61,035 bases of DNA from an uncultured bacterium (GCA_903847945.1 CAINEY010000019.1:1-61035), one strand, 5' to 3'. Counted from the stretch's first letter, positions 1 through 9,354 are shown. Made by a program: numbers and translations. The notes: a model not told the origin generated them from the sequence alone.

Positions 1-326
1 ACGACTTCACACAGATCGCTCAAATGATCGAACTTGCCTTTCCAATCGTCGCCAATCACGAAAACATCGACTTCGTACTTGATGATGTCGGAACGTTTCT
101 GTTCCCACTGTGCTTCGGGAATGACCAGATCGACATACCGGATGGCTTCCAGCATGGCTTTGCGTTCTTCGTAAGGATGATAGGCTTCCTTGCCTTTGAA
201 GGCGTTGATCTCATCGGTCGACAAGGCGACGATCAAATAATCACCCAAAGCCTTGGCACGTTGCAAAAGCCGGATGTGACCCCAATGCAGGAGGTCATAG
301 GTGCCATACGTAATCACTCGTCTCAT
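1..326 (-). CDS. tagD: Glycerol-3-phosphate cytidylyltransferase (partial at window edge)
   Basis: Translating the minus strand from the ATG at 326 gives a protein beginning MRRVITYGTYDLLHWGHI. This is the nucleotidyltransferase signature of TagD-type cytidylyltransferases, with the HWGH version of the HxGH motif. The family makes CDP-glycerol from CTP and glycerol-3-phosphate for wall teichoic acid synthesis in the cytoplasm. About 108 residues are inside the window; the family is usually around 130, so only the C-terminus is missing. The ATG overlaps the yebC stop as ATGA, so the two genes are probably translationally coupled. A related ethanolamine-phosphate-type cytidylyltransferase cannot be excluded from the fragment. 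Confidence 0.85.
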   Translation of the reverse strand, partial: MRRVITYGTYDLLHWGHIRLLQRAKALGDYLIVALSTDEINAFKGKEAYHPYEERKAMLEAIRYVDLVIPEAQWEQKRSDIIKYEVDVFVIGDDWKGKFDHLSDLCEV

Positions 327-1045
327 GCGTTGTCCTGAACGTTGTGGTAGACTTCCTGGACATCATCGACGGCATCCAGCATGCTCATCAACCGGTCGAA
401 GAGTTCTTTATCTTCCCCTTCCACGCTGACGTAGGATTGCGGGATCATCGTGTTCTCCACGACATCGAACGACACATCCGGGATCAGTGCTTCAATGGCG
501 GATTTGGCCGCATACAGATCGGTCGGTGATACATAGACCGTCATTTGACCTTCTTCGACTTCGATGTCTTGGACATCGACATTGGCTTCGACTAACGCAT
601 CCAACATCGCCCCGTCATCGCCATAAGTAAACGATAAGACGCCAACGTGATCGAAGTTGTGGGCTACCGATCCGGAAATGCCCATCTTGGATTTGGACTT
701 GTTGAAACAAGTACGCACATCGCTGACCGTGCGATTGACGTTATCGGTCAAACAGTCAACGATGATGAAGCTGTTGTTGGGGCCGAAACCTTCATAACGG
801 ACACTGGTGTAGGACTCTTCCGAGCCCCCTTTGGCCTTCTCTATGGCCCGTTTGATGATGTCTGCCGGGACTTGCGCCACTTTGGCCTTTTCAATGGTAC
901 GTTTCAGGGTCTGATTCATTTCCGGATCAGGAACACCGGACTTGGCTGCAACATAAATTTCTTTACCGAAACGTGAATAGATTTTAGTTTTGGCAGCGCC
1001 GGTCTTCGCCATTGCCGCTTTTCTGACTTCAAATGCTCTTCCCAT
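323..1045 (-). CDS. yebC: YebC/PmpR-family protein
   Basis: The 240-residue protein has the full length of the YebC/PmpR family. It opens with MGRAFEVRKAAMAKT followed by the typical AAKTKIYSRFGKEIYVAAKSG stretch. Members act as DNA-binding transcriptional regulators or, in more recent work, as ribosome-associated factors that help translate proline-rich stretches; which role applies here cannot be read from sequence. The start is supported by a GAGGT sequence a few bases upstream and by a good promoter at 1072-1100. The gene overlaps tagD by four bases. Confidence 0.93.
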   Translation of the reverse strand: MGRAFEVRKAAMAKTGAAKTKIYSRFGKEIYVAAKSGVPDPEMNQTLKRTIEKAKVAQVPADIIKRAIEKAKGGSEESYTSVRYEGFGPNNSFIIVDCLTDNVNRTVSDVRTCFNKSKSKMGISGSVAHNFDHVGVLSFTYGDDGAMLDALVEANVDVQDIEVEEGQMTVYVSPTDLYAAKSAIEALIPDVSFDVVENTMIPQSYVSVEGEDKELFDRLMSMLDAVDDVQEVYHNVQDNA

Positions 1046-1071
1046 AGGAGTTACCTCGTGATTCCTTTCCC

Positions 1072-1100
1072 ATTATAAACAAGCGTTAATGCTTTTTCAA
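1072..1100 (-). promoter_or_regulatory. Promoter of yebC-tagD
   Basis: On the minus strand TTGAAA (1095-1100) and TATAAT (1072-1077) are separated by 17 bp, a near-consensus sigma-A promoter. The -10 lies 26 bp before the yebC ATG, leaving a short leader with the ribosome binding site. Confidence 0.7.
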
Positions 1101-1104
1101 CGCA

Positions 1105-3480
1105 CTATCCGCGCAGGGACGCGTTGTGTTTGCGTTCGAGTGCTTCAGTGACGGCTTTGAGTGTTTGGGCAATCTCCGCATCCGTCAGAGTCGACTCCCC
1201 TTGCAGACGCAGGGTCAAGGCCACGGATTGTTTTCCGGCTTCGATGCGATCGCCGGTGTACACGTCAAAGATCTCGATGCCCAAGAGCACCCCTTTGGCG
1301 GCCTCCGCAATCGTCTTTTCCAGTTGGGAGGCACTGACACTGCGATCCACCACCAAGGCCAAGTCGCGCACGACGACGGGTGCTTTATTGATGAGGGTGT
1401 ACTTGATCTTGGTCGCTTTGGCTTTGAGTAAGGGTTCTAAACTCAGTTCCGCCATATAGACGGGATCCATTCCCATGGCTTTGGCAATGAGCGGATGTTG
1501 TTTGCCTAAAATGCCCAGTTCCGTACGATCCAGCACGAGCTTGACGCTTTGGGTCGGATGGAAGAACGGATGATCGTTCACCGGGATCCAGCTGAGGCGT
1601 TGTGAGGAGAAGCCCAACTCTTCCAGGATTCCTTCAACCAAGCCCTTCAGACTATAAAAGTCATAGGCCCGTTCCTGGTGCTGCCAGCGGCTCAAGGTTT
1701 GTTTGCCAGCTTGGATCAGCACCAATCGTTCTTCGTTGGTTTTTGTGTTCGACAAGGACGAGATCTCAAAGAGTTGGAAATCCGTTTGCTTATGGGCTTG
1801 ATTGTATGCCACACTTTCCAAGACACTGGGCAACAGGCTGTTGCGGATGTATTGGCGTTCATCGGATAACGGTGAAATGAGTGAATCCGGATCCGGGATC
1901 GGGTTGACCCCTTGGATTGTTTTATTGGCGTGAACCAAGGTGTACGTGATGACTTCATGCATCCCATATCCCACAGCCAGTGAACGGACTCGGTTGCGCA
2001 TCGTCTGGCGCGCATCGTATCCGCCCACCGTCATCGGCATGACCGGTAAGGTACCTTGTAGGTCCCCATACCCCACAAAACGTCCCACTTCTTCGATGAG
2101 GTCTTGAGCGACACTGATGTCCAAACGGTACGAAGGAATCGTACACACGATCCGATCGCCTTTGATCACCGGATCAAAGTGTAAACGCGTAAAGATATCG
2201 AGGATGGTTTCGGTATCGACCGGTGTTCCCAACAGGGTTCTTACATGTTCCGGAGTGACGGAAACGGTTTTTGGGCTTGAATCGGGTTGTCCGAACATGA
2301 CGGTTCTCTCTAACTCGGTGGCATGAGCCAGTTCCACCAGCAATTGCGTGGAGCGTTCAACGGCTTTGGCAGCCGCCATGGGATCCAAACCCTTCTGGAA
2401 GCGCAAGGACGCTTCCGTCATCAGATTGACCCGACGTGACGTATGACGGATCTGCGCCGGCGAGAACTGCGCGGCTTCGATGACGATCGAGGTCGTGGAT
2501 TCATCGATCTTGGAGTCATCGCCCCCCATGATTCCGGCCAATCCGATGGAATGTCCGTCACAGGTGATGACGATGTCTTCGTGATGCAAATGAATCTCGG
2601 ATTCATCCAACGTTTTAACGATGCCTTTGAGATGATCTTTGACGATGATCTCCGGTTTGGCCAACTTGGACGCATCGTAAAAGTGCAGCGGTTGACCCGT
2701 TTCGATCATGACATAGTTGGAAATATCGACCACGTTGTTGATGGATTTGATGCCGACCGCGTTCAGTGCCCGTTTCAGCCACAGCGGTGAAGGACCGACA
2801 GTCACCTTACCAATGGTCTTTCCGATGAATACCGGACATTTCGGGGTTTCCGAACCGACCATCAGCGAAGAGGCTTTTTCTGGGTAGCTTTGTGCTTTGG
2901 GTAAATAGACTGGACGACTCAACAGTGCCCCGACTTCCAGCGCTAACGACCACAAGGCGTTGCAGTCACTGCGATTAGGCGTCAGTTTGACATCCAAGAT
3001 CGTATCATCCAAGCCCAAGTAAGCCAAGGGATCGCCCCCTAAAGGTGCATCAGTTCCTAAGACTTCGATTCCTGACTTTTGGGATTCGCTGAGACTCTTG
3101 GGATCGACTCCTAACTCCAACAGCGAACAGATCATGCCGTTGCTTTCGTGACCTTTGATGCTAGTCTTTTTGATGGTAATTTGGGGTAAAACACTACCGT
3201 TTTGAGCGACGATGACGCGTTGTCCGGCTGCCACATTGGGTGCTCCGCAGACAATCGACAAGACTTCGGATCCGGTGTTGACGGTCGTTACACTCAGATG
3301 ATCCGAATCGGGCATGGGTTCACAGGTCACCACTTCCCCGATCACCAGATTGGTTCCATGGGCAATCGATTCGAGCCCTTCAACTTCCAAACCGGCTAGC
3401 GTTAAACGCTCCGCGAGTTGTTGCGGGGTAATGCCGGATAAATCCACATAGGTACTTAACCATTTGGTACTGACGTTCAT
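1105..3480 (-). CDS. pheT: Phenylalanine--tRNA ligase beta subunit
   Basis: The 791-residue protein is the beta subunit of the alpha2-beta2 phenylalanyl-tRNA synthetase. Visible in order are an N-terminal EMAP/tRNA-binding OB fold (about residues 40-150, with VVTCEPMPDSDHLSV), B3/B4 editing domains, a B5 domain, a catalytic-like core, and a C-terminal FDX-ACB anticodon-binding domain starting near PVVVRDLALVVD. The length is normal for bacteria. The ATG is preceded by AGGAGG. pheS ends eight bases upstream, so both subunits are made from one T-box controlled transcript. Confidence 0.97.
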   Translation of the reverse strand: MNVSTKWLSTYVDLSGITPQQLAERLTLAGLEVEGLESIAHGTNLVIGEVVTCEPMPDSDHLSVTTVNTGSEVLSIVCGAPNVAAGQRVIVAQNGSVLPQITIKKTSIKGHESNGMICSLLELGVDPKSLSESQKSGIEVLGTDAPLGGDPLAYLGLDDTILDVKLTPNRSDCNALWSLALEVGALLSRPVYLPKAQSYPEKASSLMVGSETPKCPVFIGKTIGKVTVGPSPLWLKRALNAVGIKSINNVVDISNYVMIETGQPLHFYDASKLAKPEIIVKDHLKGIVKTLDESEIHLHHEDIVITCDGHSIGLAGIMGGDDSKIDESTTSIVIEAAQFSPAQIRHTSRRVNLMTEASLRFQKGLDPMAAAKAVERSTQLLVELAHATELERTVMFGQPDSSPKTVSVTPEHVRTLLGTPVDTETILDIFTRLHFDPVIKGDRIVCTIPSYRLDISVAQDLIEEVGRFVGYGDLQGTLPVMPMTVGGYDARQTMRNRVRSLAVGYGMHEVITYTLVHANKTIQGVNPIPDPDSLISPLSDERQYIRNSLLPSVLESVAYNQAHKQTDFQLFEISSLSNTKTNEERLVLIQAGKQTLSRWQHQERAYDFYSLKGLVEGILEELGFSSQRLSWIPVNDHPFFHPTQSVKLVLDRTELGILGKQHPLIAKAMGMDPVYMAELSLEPLLKAKATKIKYTLINKAPVVVRDLALVVDRSVSASQLEKTIAEAAKGVLLGIEIFDVYTGDRIEAGKQSVALTLRLQGESTLTDAEIAQTLKAVTEALERKHNASLRG

Positions 3481-3488
3481 GGGTCCTC

Positions 3489-4514
3489 CTACTCAAACCG
3501 TTTGAAGGCGCTTAAAAAGCGCAGGTCGTTGGTGTAAAAGTGACGGATGTCGTCGATGCCGTATTTCAGCATCGCCACCCGTTCTACGCCTAAACCAAAG
3601 GCGAAACCGCTGACCTTCTCCGCATCGAAACCTGCCATCGACAAGACGTTGGGATGCACCATGCCGGCCCCCAAGATCTCGATCCACCCCGTGCCTTTAC
3701 AGGTGGAACAGCCTTTACCGTTACAGATGTGGCACGACACATCGACTTCGACCGAGGGTTCGGTGAATTGGAAGTACGACGGACGGAAACGAATGACCCG
3801 GCTCTCCCCAAACATGGCTTTGGCTAAACCTTCCAGGGTGCCTTTAAGGTCCGCCATGGAAATGTTGTGCCCAACCACCAGGCCTTCCATCTGGGTAAAC
3901 TGATGTGAATGAGTTGCATCGTCATCGTCTTTGCGGTAGACCTTCCCCGGACAGATGACTTTGACCGGGGTTGCACCGGCATAGTCTTCCAGCATGCGGG
4001 TTTGGATCGCCGTAGTATGCGTTCTTAAAAGCCATTCGGTGTTGATGTAGAAGGTATCCTGCATGTCCCGGGCTGGATGGTCCTGCGGAATGTTGGCGCG
4101 TTCGAAGTTGTAGAAGTCCCGTTCGACTTCGGGTCCTTCTTTGACCAAATACCCCATCCCGATGAAGTAGCGTTCGATGGCTTGCTGGACGATGGTCAGC
4201 GGATGCAAGGTTCCCACGTCGGGTTTAGTCGATGGTAGGGTCACGTCGATCGATTCTGAAGCGAGTTTATTGAGGATTTCAGCTTGGGCTACCCGTTCTA
4301 CGGCCTCATCGTAAGCCGCTTCCAGCGTCTTCTTCAAGGCATTGACTTTCGCCCCAAAAGCCGGTTTCTCTTCCGGTGGTAAGTCTTTCATTTGCGTCAT
4401 CAAGGCATTCACGATCCCCTTTTTGGAGAGATAACGGTTGTGAATGTCATCGAGTTCGGCTTTGGTTTGGGCAGCACTGAGGGCTGCCAAGACATCGTGT
4501 TGGATGTGCTCCAT
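3489..4514 (-). CDS. pheS: Phenylalanine--tRNA ligase alpha subunit
   Basis: This is the catalytic alpha subunit of phenylalanyl-tRNA synthetase: an N-terminal coiled-coil arm that contacts tRNA and a class II core with the FTQMEGLVV and GFAFGLGVERVAMLKYG motifs near the C-terminus. The chosen start is MEHIQHDVLAAL at 4514, giving 341 residues, because AGGAGG lies just upstream and the family begins this way. A longer reading frame runs back through the T-box leader but has no family similarity. A Cys-rich stretch (CHICNGKGCSTCKGTG) sits in the core, as in a subset of bacterial PheS. Confidence 0.97.
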   Translation of the reverse strand: MEHIQHDVLAALSAAQTKAELDDIHNRYLSKKGIVNALMTQMKDLPPEEKPAFGAKVNALKKTLEAAYDEAVERVAQAEILNKLASESIDVTLPSTKPDVGTLHPLTIVQQAIERYFIGMGYLVKEGPEVERDFYNFERANIPQDHPARDMQDTFYINTEWLLRTHTTAIQTRMLEDYAGATPVKVICPGKVYRKDDDDATHSHQFTQMEGLVVGHNISMADLKGTLEGLAKAMFGESRVIRFRPSYFQFTEPSVEVDVSCHICNGKGCSTCKGTGWIEILGAGMVHPNVLSMAGFDAEKVSGFAFGLGVERVAMLKYGIDDIRHFYTNDLRFLSAFKRFE

Positions 4515-4529
4515 AGGTCCTCCTGAACA

Positions 4530-4726
4530 TAAAAAAACGTTCCGACAGGAACGAAAACTTCGCGGTACCATCCTGCTTTGTTCAACATTGAACACAGCTT
4601 TGATCCGGTAACGGCGGCTCCGGGAGTGATTGGCTCCTCTAAGGGGTGAATTCGGGATCGGTGAAGGCTTTCAGCGCTAGGCCTTCTCTCTAGTGGGATC
4701 CGTACTCTGTCCCGTCGGCGATTTCT
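4530..4726 (-). promoter_or_regulatory. T-box leader (Phe) of pheST
   Basis: On the minus strand the leader contains the T-box core TGGTACCGCG (complement at 4561-4570), followed by a strong hairpin CGTTCC...GGAACG with a run of seven T (about 4530-4553) that would be the terminator. A TTC triplet in the context GAATTCACC lies in the expected specifier loop and would pair with tRNA-Phe. Uncharged tRNA-Phe should favour the antiterminator and turn on pheS-pheT. Confidence 0.9.
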
Positions 4727-4732
4727 GTTCCC

Positions 4733-4738
4733 ATTATA
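4733..4738 (-). promoter_or_regulatory. -10 box of the pheST T-box transcript
   Basis: A consensus TATAAT on the minus strand lies just upstream of the T-box leader. No clear -35 hexamer is seen at 16-18 bp. Confidence 0.5.
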
Positions 4739-4762
4739 CACAAAAAAAGCCGGGAGTGCGCA

Positions 4763-5491
4763 TCACTTTCGGAAGTGATACGCCACGATCCCGGCTGCAA
4801 TCGCCACATTCAGCGATTCAAAGGCACTCATTTCGATCTTCAATCGATGGTCGGCTTGATTAAGAACGCTATGGCTCACGCCGGCCCCTTCATTGCCTAA
4901 GATGAGGGCCACCCGATCATGCGGAGGGACTTGGCTCAAGGCCAGTTCTCCCGAAGCCGCCGTCGCATACAGCGTGATGCCCTGCGCTTTCAGCGTTTCC
5001 AGCAGTCCCTCTAAAGGTCCGCGCACCACGGGAAGATGAAAGATCGCCCCTTGGGTAGATCGGATCACTTTGTCGTTGGTGAGATCGACGCAATCCGATG
5101 AACAGATCACCTGATCAAACCCAAAGGCAACGGCAATCCGCAGGATGGTTCCCAGGTTCCCCGGATCCTGGATCCGATCGGCGACCAGAAAGCGAGTTCC
5201 GCGGATGGCCGTACTTTTAGGTAAGGCACACTCCGCCATGATCCACCCCAACGATTCCACTTGGGAGACTTTCTTGAAGACCGGCGTCGACAGATGCACC
5301 GCATCCAACGACAGATACGGATTATCGTACCCCTCGCGGATCAGCAGTTTCTTGGCCCAACCGGTCTTGACGGCTTCTTCAATCAGGTGTTCCCCTTCCA
5401 CCAAAAAGACACCGTGCTCGTCACGACCTTTGACCGAATGCAGGGTAACCCAACGTTTGACTTGGGCATTCGTCAAGGAATCGATGCGCAT
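4763..5491 (-). CDS. TrmH/SpoU-family RNA 2'-O-methyltransferase
   Basis: The 242-residue protein has the SPOUT knot signatures: NLGTILRIAVAFGFDQV, the LILGNEGAGVS loop and LNVAIAAGIVAYHF at the C-terminus, which form the SAM pocket. It also has the N-terminal substrate-binding domain typical of RlmB/TsnR-like enzymes (GVFLVEGEHLIEEAV). It would 2'-O-methylate a ribose in rRNA or tRNA; the target cannot be told. The start MRIDSLTNAQVKRW at 5491 is chosen because it follows the ileS stop by one base, while the longer frame lies inside ileS. It is probably cotranscribed with ileS. Confidence 0.9.
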   Translation of the reverse strand: MRIDSLTNAQVKRWVTLHSVKGRDEHGVFLVEGEHLIEEAVKTGWAKKLLIREGYDNPYLSLDAVHLSTPVFKKVSQVESLGWIMAECALPKSTAIRGTRFLVADRIQDPGNLGTILRIAVAFGFDQVICSSDCVDLTNDKVIRSTQGAIFHLPVVRGPLEGLLETLKAQGITLYATAASGELALSQVPPHDRVALILGNEGAGVSHSVLNQADHRLKIEMSAFESLNVAIAAGIVAYHFRK

Positions 5492-5492
5492 A

Positions 5493-8189
5493 TTAGCCGG
5501 CTTTAACGACGGCGGCGCAGCGGGCACACAAGCCGTCAGTTTCGTGCGTGTGCGTCACATTCCAGCACCGCGGACAGGTCAGTCCTTGAGCCAGCTCTAC
5601 TGTTACATTCAGCGGAGAACCGACGACCAGGTCGACTTGAGAGACGATGAGCCATTGGGCCGGGTTGGTGACCCGACGGGTCAGTTTCGTGAAGGTTGCC
5701 GCATCCAGCGTCAACTTGACTTTGGCTTCCAGCGACTTCCCGATGATCTTATCGGCACGGGCAACTTCCAGCGCTTTGAAGACTTCAGAACGCACCGTGA
5801 AGAGCTCGTCCCAGATGGCCGGTTCATCCAGTTTAAAGACCGGTAAACTGAAATCCTGCAGGTGGACCGATTCGGTACCGCCTTTGAAGTGATCCCAGAC
5901 TTCTTCCATCGTATGGACCAAGATCGGAGCCATCAAGCGCGTCAACACATCGACGCTGTGATACAAAACGGTTTGAACGGCTAAACGCGACTTGGAGGTC
6001 TTGGCGTCACAGTAGAGGATGTCTTTCGTGTAGTCGAGGTAATACGCCGAGAGCTCATTGGTCAAAAGGCTTGAGACACTGCTCACGACGGTCTTGTAGT
6101 CGTAGTTGCGGTAGGATTCCTGGCTGGTTTTGGCCACTTCCAGGACCCGATGCAGGACGTAAGCGTCGGGTGCCGGCAGATCGCGCAACGGTAAGGCTTT
6201 TGACGCCTCAAAGTCTTTGAGATTGGCCAACATAAATCTGAACGTATTGCGGATCTTGCGGTAGTTCTCGGTGACTTGTTTGAGGAGGTCATCAGAGATG
6301 CGCACATCGGATTGGTAATCGATGCTGGCGGTCCACAAACGCAAGATATCCGCACCGGACTGGGCGATGACCTTGTTGGGATCGACAACGTTGCCCAAGG
6401 ATTTGCTCATCTTCTCGCCTTTGCCGTCCAACACGAAGCCGTGCGAAACGACCGCCTTGTACGGAGCATGCCCGTAGACGGCTGTCGAAACGATCAGGGA
6501 GCTGTTGAACCAGCCGCGGTATTGATCGCTGCCTTCAAGGTAGAGATCGACCGGCAAGGCACCGCCGCGAGTCTTGATGACTCCGGTATGCGACGATCCC
6601 GAATCAAACCAGACATCCATGATGTCGGTTTCTTTCTTGAAGAGCCCGTTGGGACTTAAGGGATGCGTATAGCTTTTCGGCAAGAGATCCTTAGCTTCTT
6701 TTTCAAACCAGACGTTGGAGCCTTCTTTGGAGAACAGGTCAGCCACATGATTAAACACGATCTCATCCATGATCGGCGTTCCGTCTTCCGCATAGAAAAT
6801 GGGAATCGGAACACCCCAGGCCCGTTGGCGGGAAATGCACCAGTCACCGCGATCCTTGATCATGTTGTGCATGCGCAGTTTGCCCCATTCGGGGAGCCAC
6901 TGCACCTGATCGATCTCACGCAAGAGATCGTCGCGGATGCGGTCGATTGACGCAAACCATTGCGTAGTCGCTCGGAAAATGACCGGTTTCTTCGTACGCC
7001 AGTCGTGCGGATAGCTGTGGACGATCGTTTCATGCGCCAGTAAATGTCCCAACTCATCGAGTTTGGCGATAACAACCGGATTCGCGGCTTCAACCGTCAG
7101 CCCAGTCAGGAAGTCTCCGGCCGAAGCCATCATCATTCCGCGTTCATCCACCGGACAATACGCTTCCAAGCCATAGGTCATCCCGACATTAAAGTCTTCG
7201 ACCCCGTGACCCGGAGCGGTATGGACACAGCCGGTCCCGTCATCTTCGGTAACGTGATCGCCTAAAATAACGACGGAATACCGATCATAGAAAGGGTGTT
7301 TGGTGACGATATGTTCCAACTCGGCCCCCTTATAGGTTGCCACACGGTTATAGGTGGTGAATCCAAACTTCGCCATCAGGGTTTCCACCAAGTCATGCCC
7401 GACCACTAAACGGCCTTTCGGTGTTTCCACCAGGTCATAGGTCAGGGTCGGGTTCAAACAGATGGCCAGATTGGCGGGAATGGTCCACGGGGTGGTGGTC
7501 CAGATGACAAACTTGTCACCGGTTTTAAGGGCCCCTTTCCCCTCGGTCACGTCGAAAGCGACGTAGATCGCCGAGTCTTTTTTATCGTGGTATTCGATTT
7601 CGGCTTCCGCCAAAGCACTCTCCGAAGAAGGACTCCAGTAAACCGGTTTTAAGCCCTTGTAGATGAGGCCTTTGAGCGCCATCGTCCCAAAGATCTTGAT
7701 CTGGGCAGCTTCAAATCCGGGTTGCAGGGTCGCATACGGAGCTTCATAATCCCCGACCGTTCCTAAGGCCTTCATATCGGCCATCTGGGTGATGATCTGG
7801 TTCTTGGCGTAATCGGTACACAGGGCTCGGAATTGAGCCACACTCATCGCTTTACGGTTATGACCCAGCTTGGTGATGGCCGTCTCGATGGGCAAACCGT
7901 GCGTATCCCATCCGGGGATGAAATGCGGCTGATAGCCCAGCATGAAGCGGCTTCGCACCACGAAATCCTTGAGGATCTTGTTGAGGGCATGCCCGATGTG
8001 GATGTTGCCGTTGGCGTAGGGCGGCCCATCGTGAAGCACGAAGGTCGGTTTCCCGTCGCGTTTGGCTTGCATCGCATGATACAGATCCTGCTGGGCCCAG
8101 CGTTTTTGAAAAACGGGTTCTTTCTGGGTCAGGTTGCCGCGCATTTCGAATGCGGTTTCCGGCATGAGTAAGCTTGTTTTATAGTCCAT
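5493..8189 (-). CDS. ileS: Isoleucine--tRNA ligase
   Basis: The 898-residue class I synthetase shows the HIGH motif (GNIHIGHALNK), a CP1 editing domain (WTTTPWTIPANLAI), the KMSKS motif (GEKMSKSLGN) and a C-terminal zinc finger with two CxxC pairs (CPRCWN and CARC). This is the bacterial, mupirocin-sensitive type architecture. The ATG at 8189 follows AAAGGA. Expression is controlled by the T-box leader upstream, and the SpoU-type methyltransferase gene follows one base after the stop. Confidence 0.98.
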   Translation of the reverse strand: MDYKTSLLMPETAFEMRGNLTQKEPVFQKRWAQQDLYHAMQAKRDGKPTFVLHDGPPYANGNIHIGHALNKILKDFVVRSRFMLGYQPHFIPGWDTHGLPIETAITKLGHNRKAMSVAQFRALCTDYAKNQIITQMADMKALGTVGDYEAPYATLQPGFEAAQIKIFGTMALKGLIYKGLKPVYWSPSSESALAEAEIEYHDKKDSAIYVAFDVTEGKGALKTGDKFVIWTTTPWTIPANLAICLNPTLTYDLVETPKGRLVVGHDLVETLMAKFGFTTYNRVATYKGAELEHIVTKHPFYDRYSVVILGDHVTEDDGTGCVHTAPGHGVEDFNVGMTYGLEAYCPVDERGMMMASAGDFLTGLTVEAANPVVIAKLDELGHLLAHETIVHSYPHDWRTKKPVIFRATTQWFASIDRIRDDLLREIDQVQWLPEWGKLRMHNMIKDRGDWCISRQRAWGVPIPIFYAEDGTPIMDEIVFNHVADLFSKEGSNVWFEKEAKDLLPKSYTHPLSPNGLFKKETDIMDVWFDSGSSHTGVIKTRGGALPVDLYLEGSDQYRGWFNSSLIVSTAVYGHAPYKAVVSHGFVLDGKGEKMSKSLGNVVDPNKVIAQSGADILRLWTASIDYQSDVRISDDLLKQVTENYRKIRNTFRFMLANLKDFEASKALPLRDLPAPDAYVLHRVLEVAKTSQESYRNYDYKTVVSSVSSLLTNELSAYYLDYTKDILYCDAKTSKSRLAVQTVLYHSVDVLTRLMAPILVHTMEEVWDHFKGGTESVHLQDFSLPVFKLDEPAIWDELFTVRSEVFKALEVARADKIIGKSLEAKVKLTLDAATFTKLTRRVTNPAQWLIVSQVDLVVGSPLNVTVELAQGLTCPRCWNVTHTHETDGLCARCAAVVKAG

Positions 8190-8205
8190 AACTGTGTCCT
8201 TTCAA

Positions 8206-8390
8206 CTAAAAAGCGCCCCTGATTTAAGGACGCTTGGCGTGGTACCACCTTAATTCACGTCCTTGCGGACGTGCACTTTGAGGCCTTAACGCGGCATACG
8301 GTCGATCCTACGTATCGGATCGACGACTCCCAAGGGATATCCTGCTGATTCTGGGCTTCTTTTCACCATCCAGAAGCTCTCTGTTGACCG
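8206..8390 (-). promoter_or_regulatory. T-box leader (Ile) of ileS
   Basis: The minus strand carries AAGGTGGTACCACGCC, the T-box core, followed by a terminator hairpin with AGCGTCC/GGGCGCT arms and a T run (about 8208-8235). An ATC triplet in the context GATATCCC sits where the specifier codon belongs. The leader begins right after the divIVA stop and I see no clear promoter in between, so it may be an attenuator inside a divIVA-ileS transcript. Confidence 0.9.
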
Positions 8391-8392
8391 CC

Positions 8393-8887
8393 TCAGCCGG
8401 CGTTGTCTTGATCGGTGTCGTTGGGTTGATTGAGGTAACGCAGTGCCGGTAAGCTCGGTATGACGAAGTCATCCAAGGCCTTACTGAGGGCACTGACCTG
8501 ATCCTGCATCTCCTTCTTCATGCCTTTGGCTTCCTTGGCGATGCGGGCGATTTCCACTAAGACGATGCGCGCCGTGGAGAGCGCTTCCTTGACGATCGTG
8601 TCGGCGTTGTTTTGGGCCGAAGCGATGACCGTGTTGGCTTCTTTGAGGGCCAGACGGGCAATATCATCGGCCGCCTTTTCCCTGACGCTGAGTTCCCCCA
8701 ACAGGCTTTGATAACGCGCCTTGATGTCCGTGAGTTGGGCATTGGCTTCGTCCATCTGTTTGCTGTAGGTTTCCAGTTGCGTCTTCAGCGTGTCAATCTC
8801 AAAGGTCAATCGGTCCAGTGTATCATCCACGGTAAACCGGTCGTACCCTTGTTTCGTGATGCGAAAGCGCGGTTTACGTGCCACCAT
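8393..8887 (-). CDS. divIVA: DivIVA-domain cell division / polarity protein
   Basis: The 164-residue protein starts with basic residues and ITKQGYDRFTVDDTLDRL, resembling the membrane-binding head of DivIVA. A long heptad-rich coiled coil follows (about residues 25-130). DivIVA proteins mark curved membrane at poles and septa and recruit division or wall factors. Its position next to sepF is the usual Bacillota division-cluster arrangement. It has its own promoter at 8911-8939. The T-box leader of ileS begins immediately after the stop. Confidence 0.85.
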   Translation of the reverse strand: MVARKPRFRITKQGYDRFTVDDTLDRLTFEIDTLKTQLETYSKQMDEANAQLTDIKARYQSLLGELSVREKAADDIARLALKEANTVIASAQNNADTIVKEALSTARIVLVEIARIAKEAKGMKKEMQDQVSALSKALDDFVIPSLPALRYLNQPNDTDQDNAG

Positions 8888-8910
8888 TCCCTTGTCCCTC
8901 GTTAACTGCC

Positions 8911-8939
8911 ATTATGCCACAGGTAAGATTAAACTTCAA
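8911..8939 (-). promoter_or_regulatory. Promoter of divIVA
   Basis: On the minus strand TTGAAG (8934-8939) and CATAAT (8911-8916) are spaced by 17 bp, between the sepF stop and the divIVA start. Confidence 0.55.
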
Positions 8940-8941
8940 GG

Positions 8942-9334
8942 CTAGTCTTCGTCGGCTTCCAACGTGATCTTTCCGTGAACACCCACGGATTTGGGGGTGC
9001 ATAGAATCACATTGTGCCCGATCTTCTGGATCGAGCCGTCCAAGGCAAAGATGACACCGGTCAGAAAGTCGATCGAACGCTGTGCATACTCGCGGTTAAG
9101 GCGATGCAGATTGACTACAGCCGCCCGGCGTTCTTTGAGATGACGGGCTACATCTTCCGCTTCGTCAAAGGAACGCGGTTCAAAGAGCACCAGTTTGGTG
9201 TCGGCCGTGACCTTGCTTAAGGTTTTGCTTTGCGGCTCTTCGTAATCGGAGAGTTTGGGCGCATCTTGGGCATCCACCTCGAGGTTTTCCTCCAAGGGTG
9301 CTACGAAATTTTTAACTTTATCGAACCATTTCAT
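8942..9334 (-). CDS. sepF: Cell division protein SepF
   Basis: The 130-residue protein has the SepF layout: an N-terminal amphipathic stretch (MKWFDKVKNFVAPLEE) for membrane binding, an acidic linker, and a C-terminal globular domain with LVLFEPRSFDEAEDVARHLKERRAAVVNLHRL and the DFLTGVIFALDGSIQKIG signature. SepF tethers FtsZ to the membrane and takes part in septum assembly. No strong Shine-Dalgarno sequence is visible; a TATAAT box lies 20 bp before the ATG. Confidence 0.93.
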   Translation of the reverse strand: MKWFDKVKNFVAPLEENLEVDAQDAPKLSDYEEPQSKTLSKVTADTKLVLFEPRSFDEAEDVARHLKERRAAVVNLHRLNREYAQRSIDFLTGVIFALDGSIQKIGHNVILCTPKSVGVHGKITLEADED

Positions 9335-9354
9335 GTGTTTACCAACCTGTTGCC

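Noticed and set aside
4409-4741. 110-codon open frame across the pheS leader
   Set aside because: It spans the T-box and its terminator and continues in the wrong frame into pheS; the RNA structure explains the sequence.
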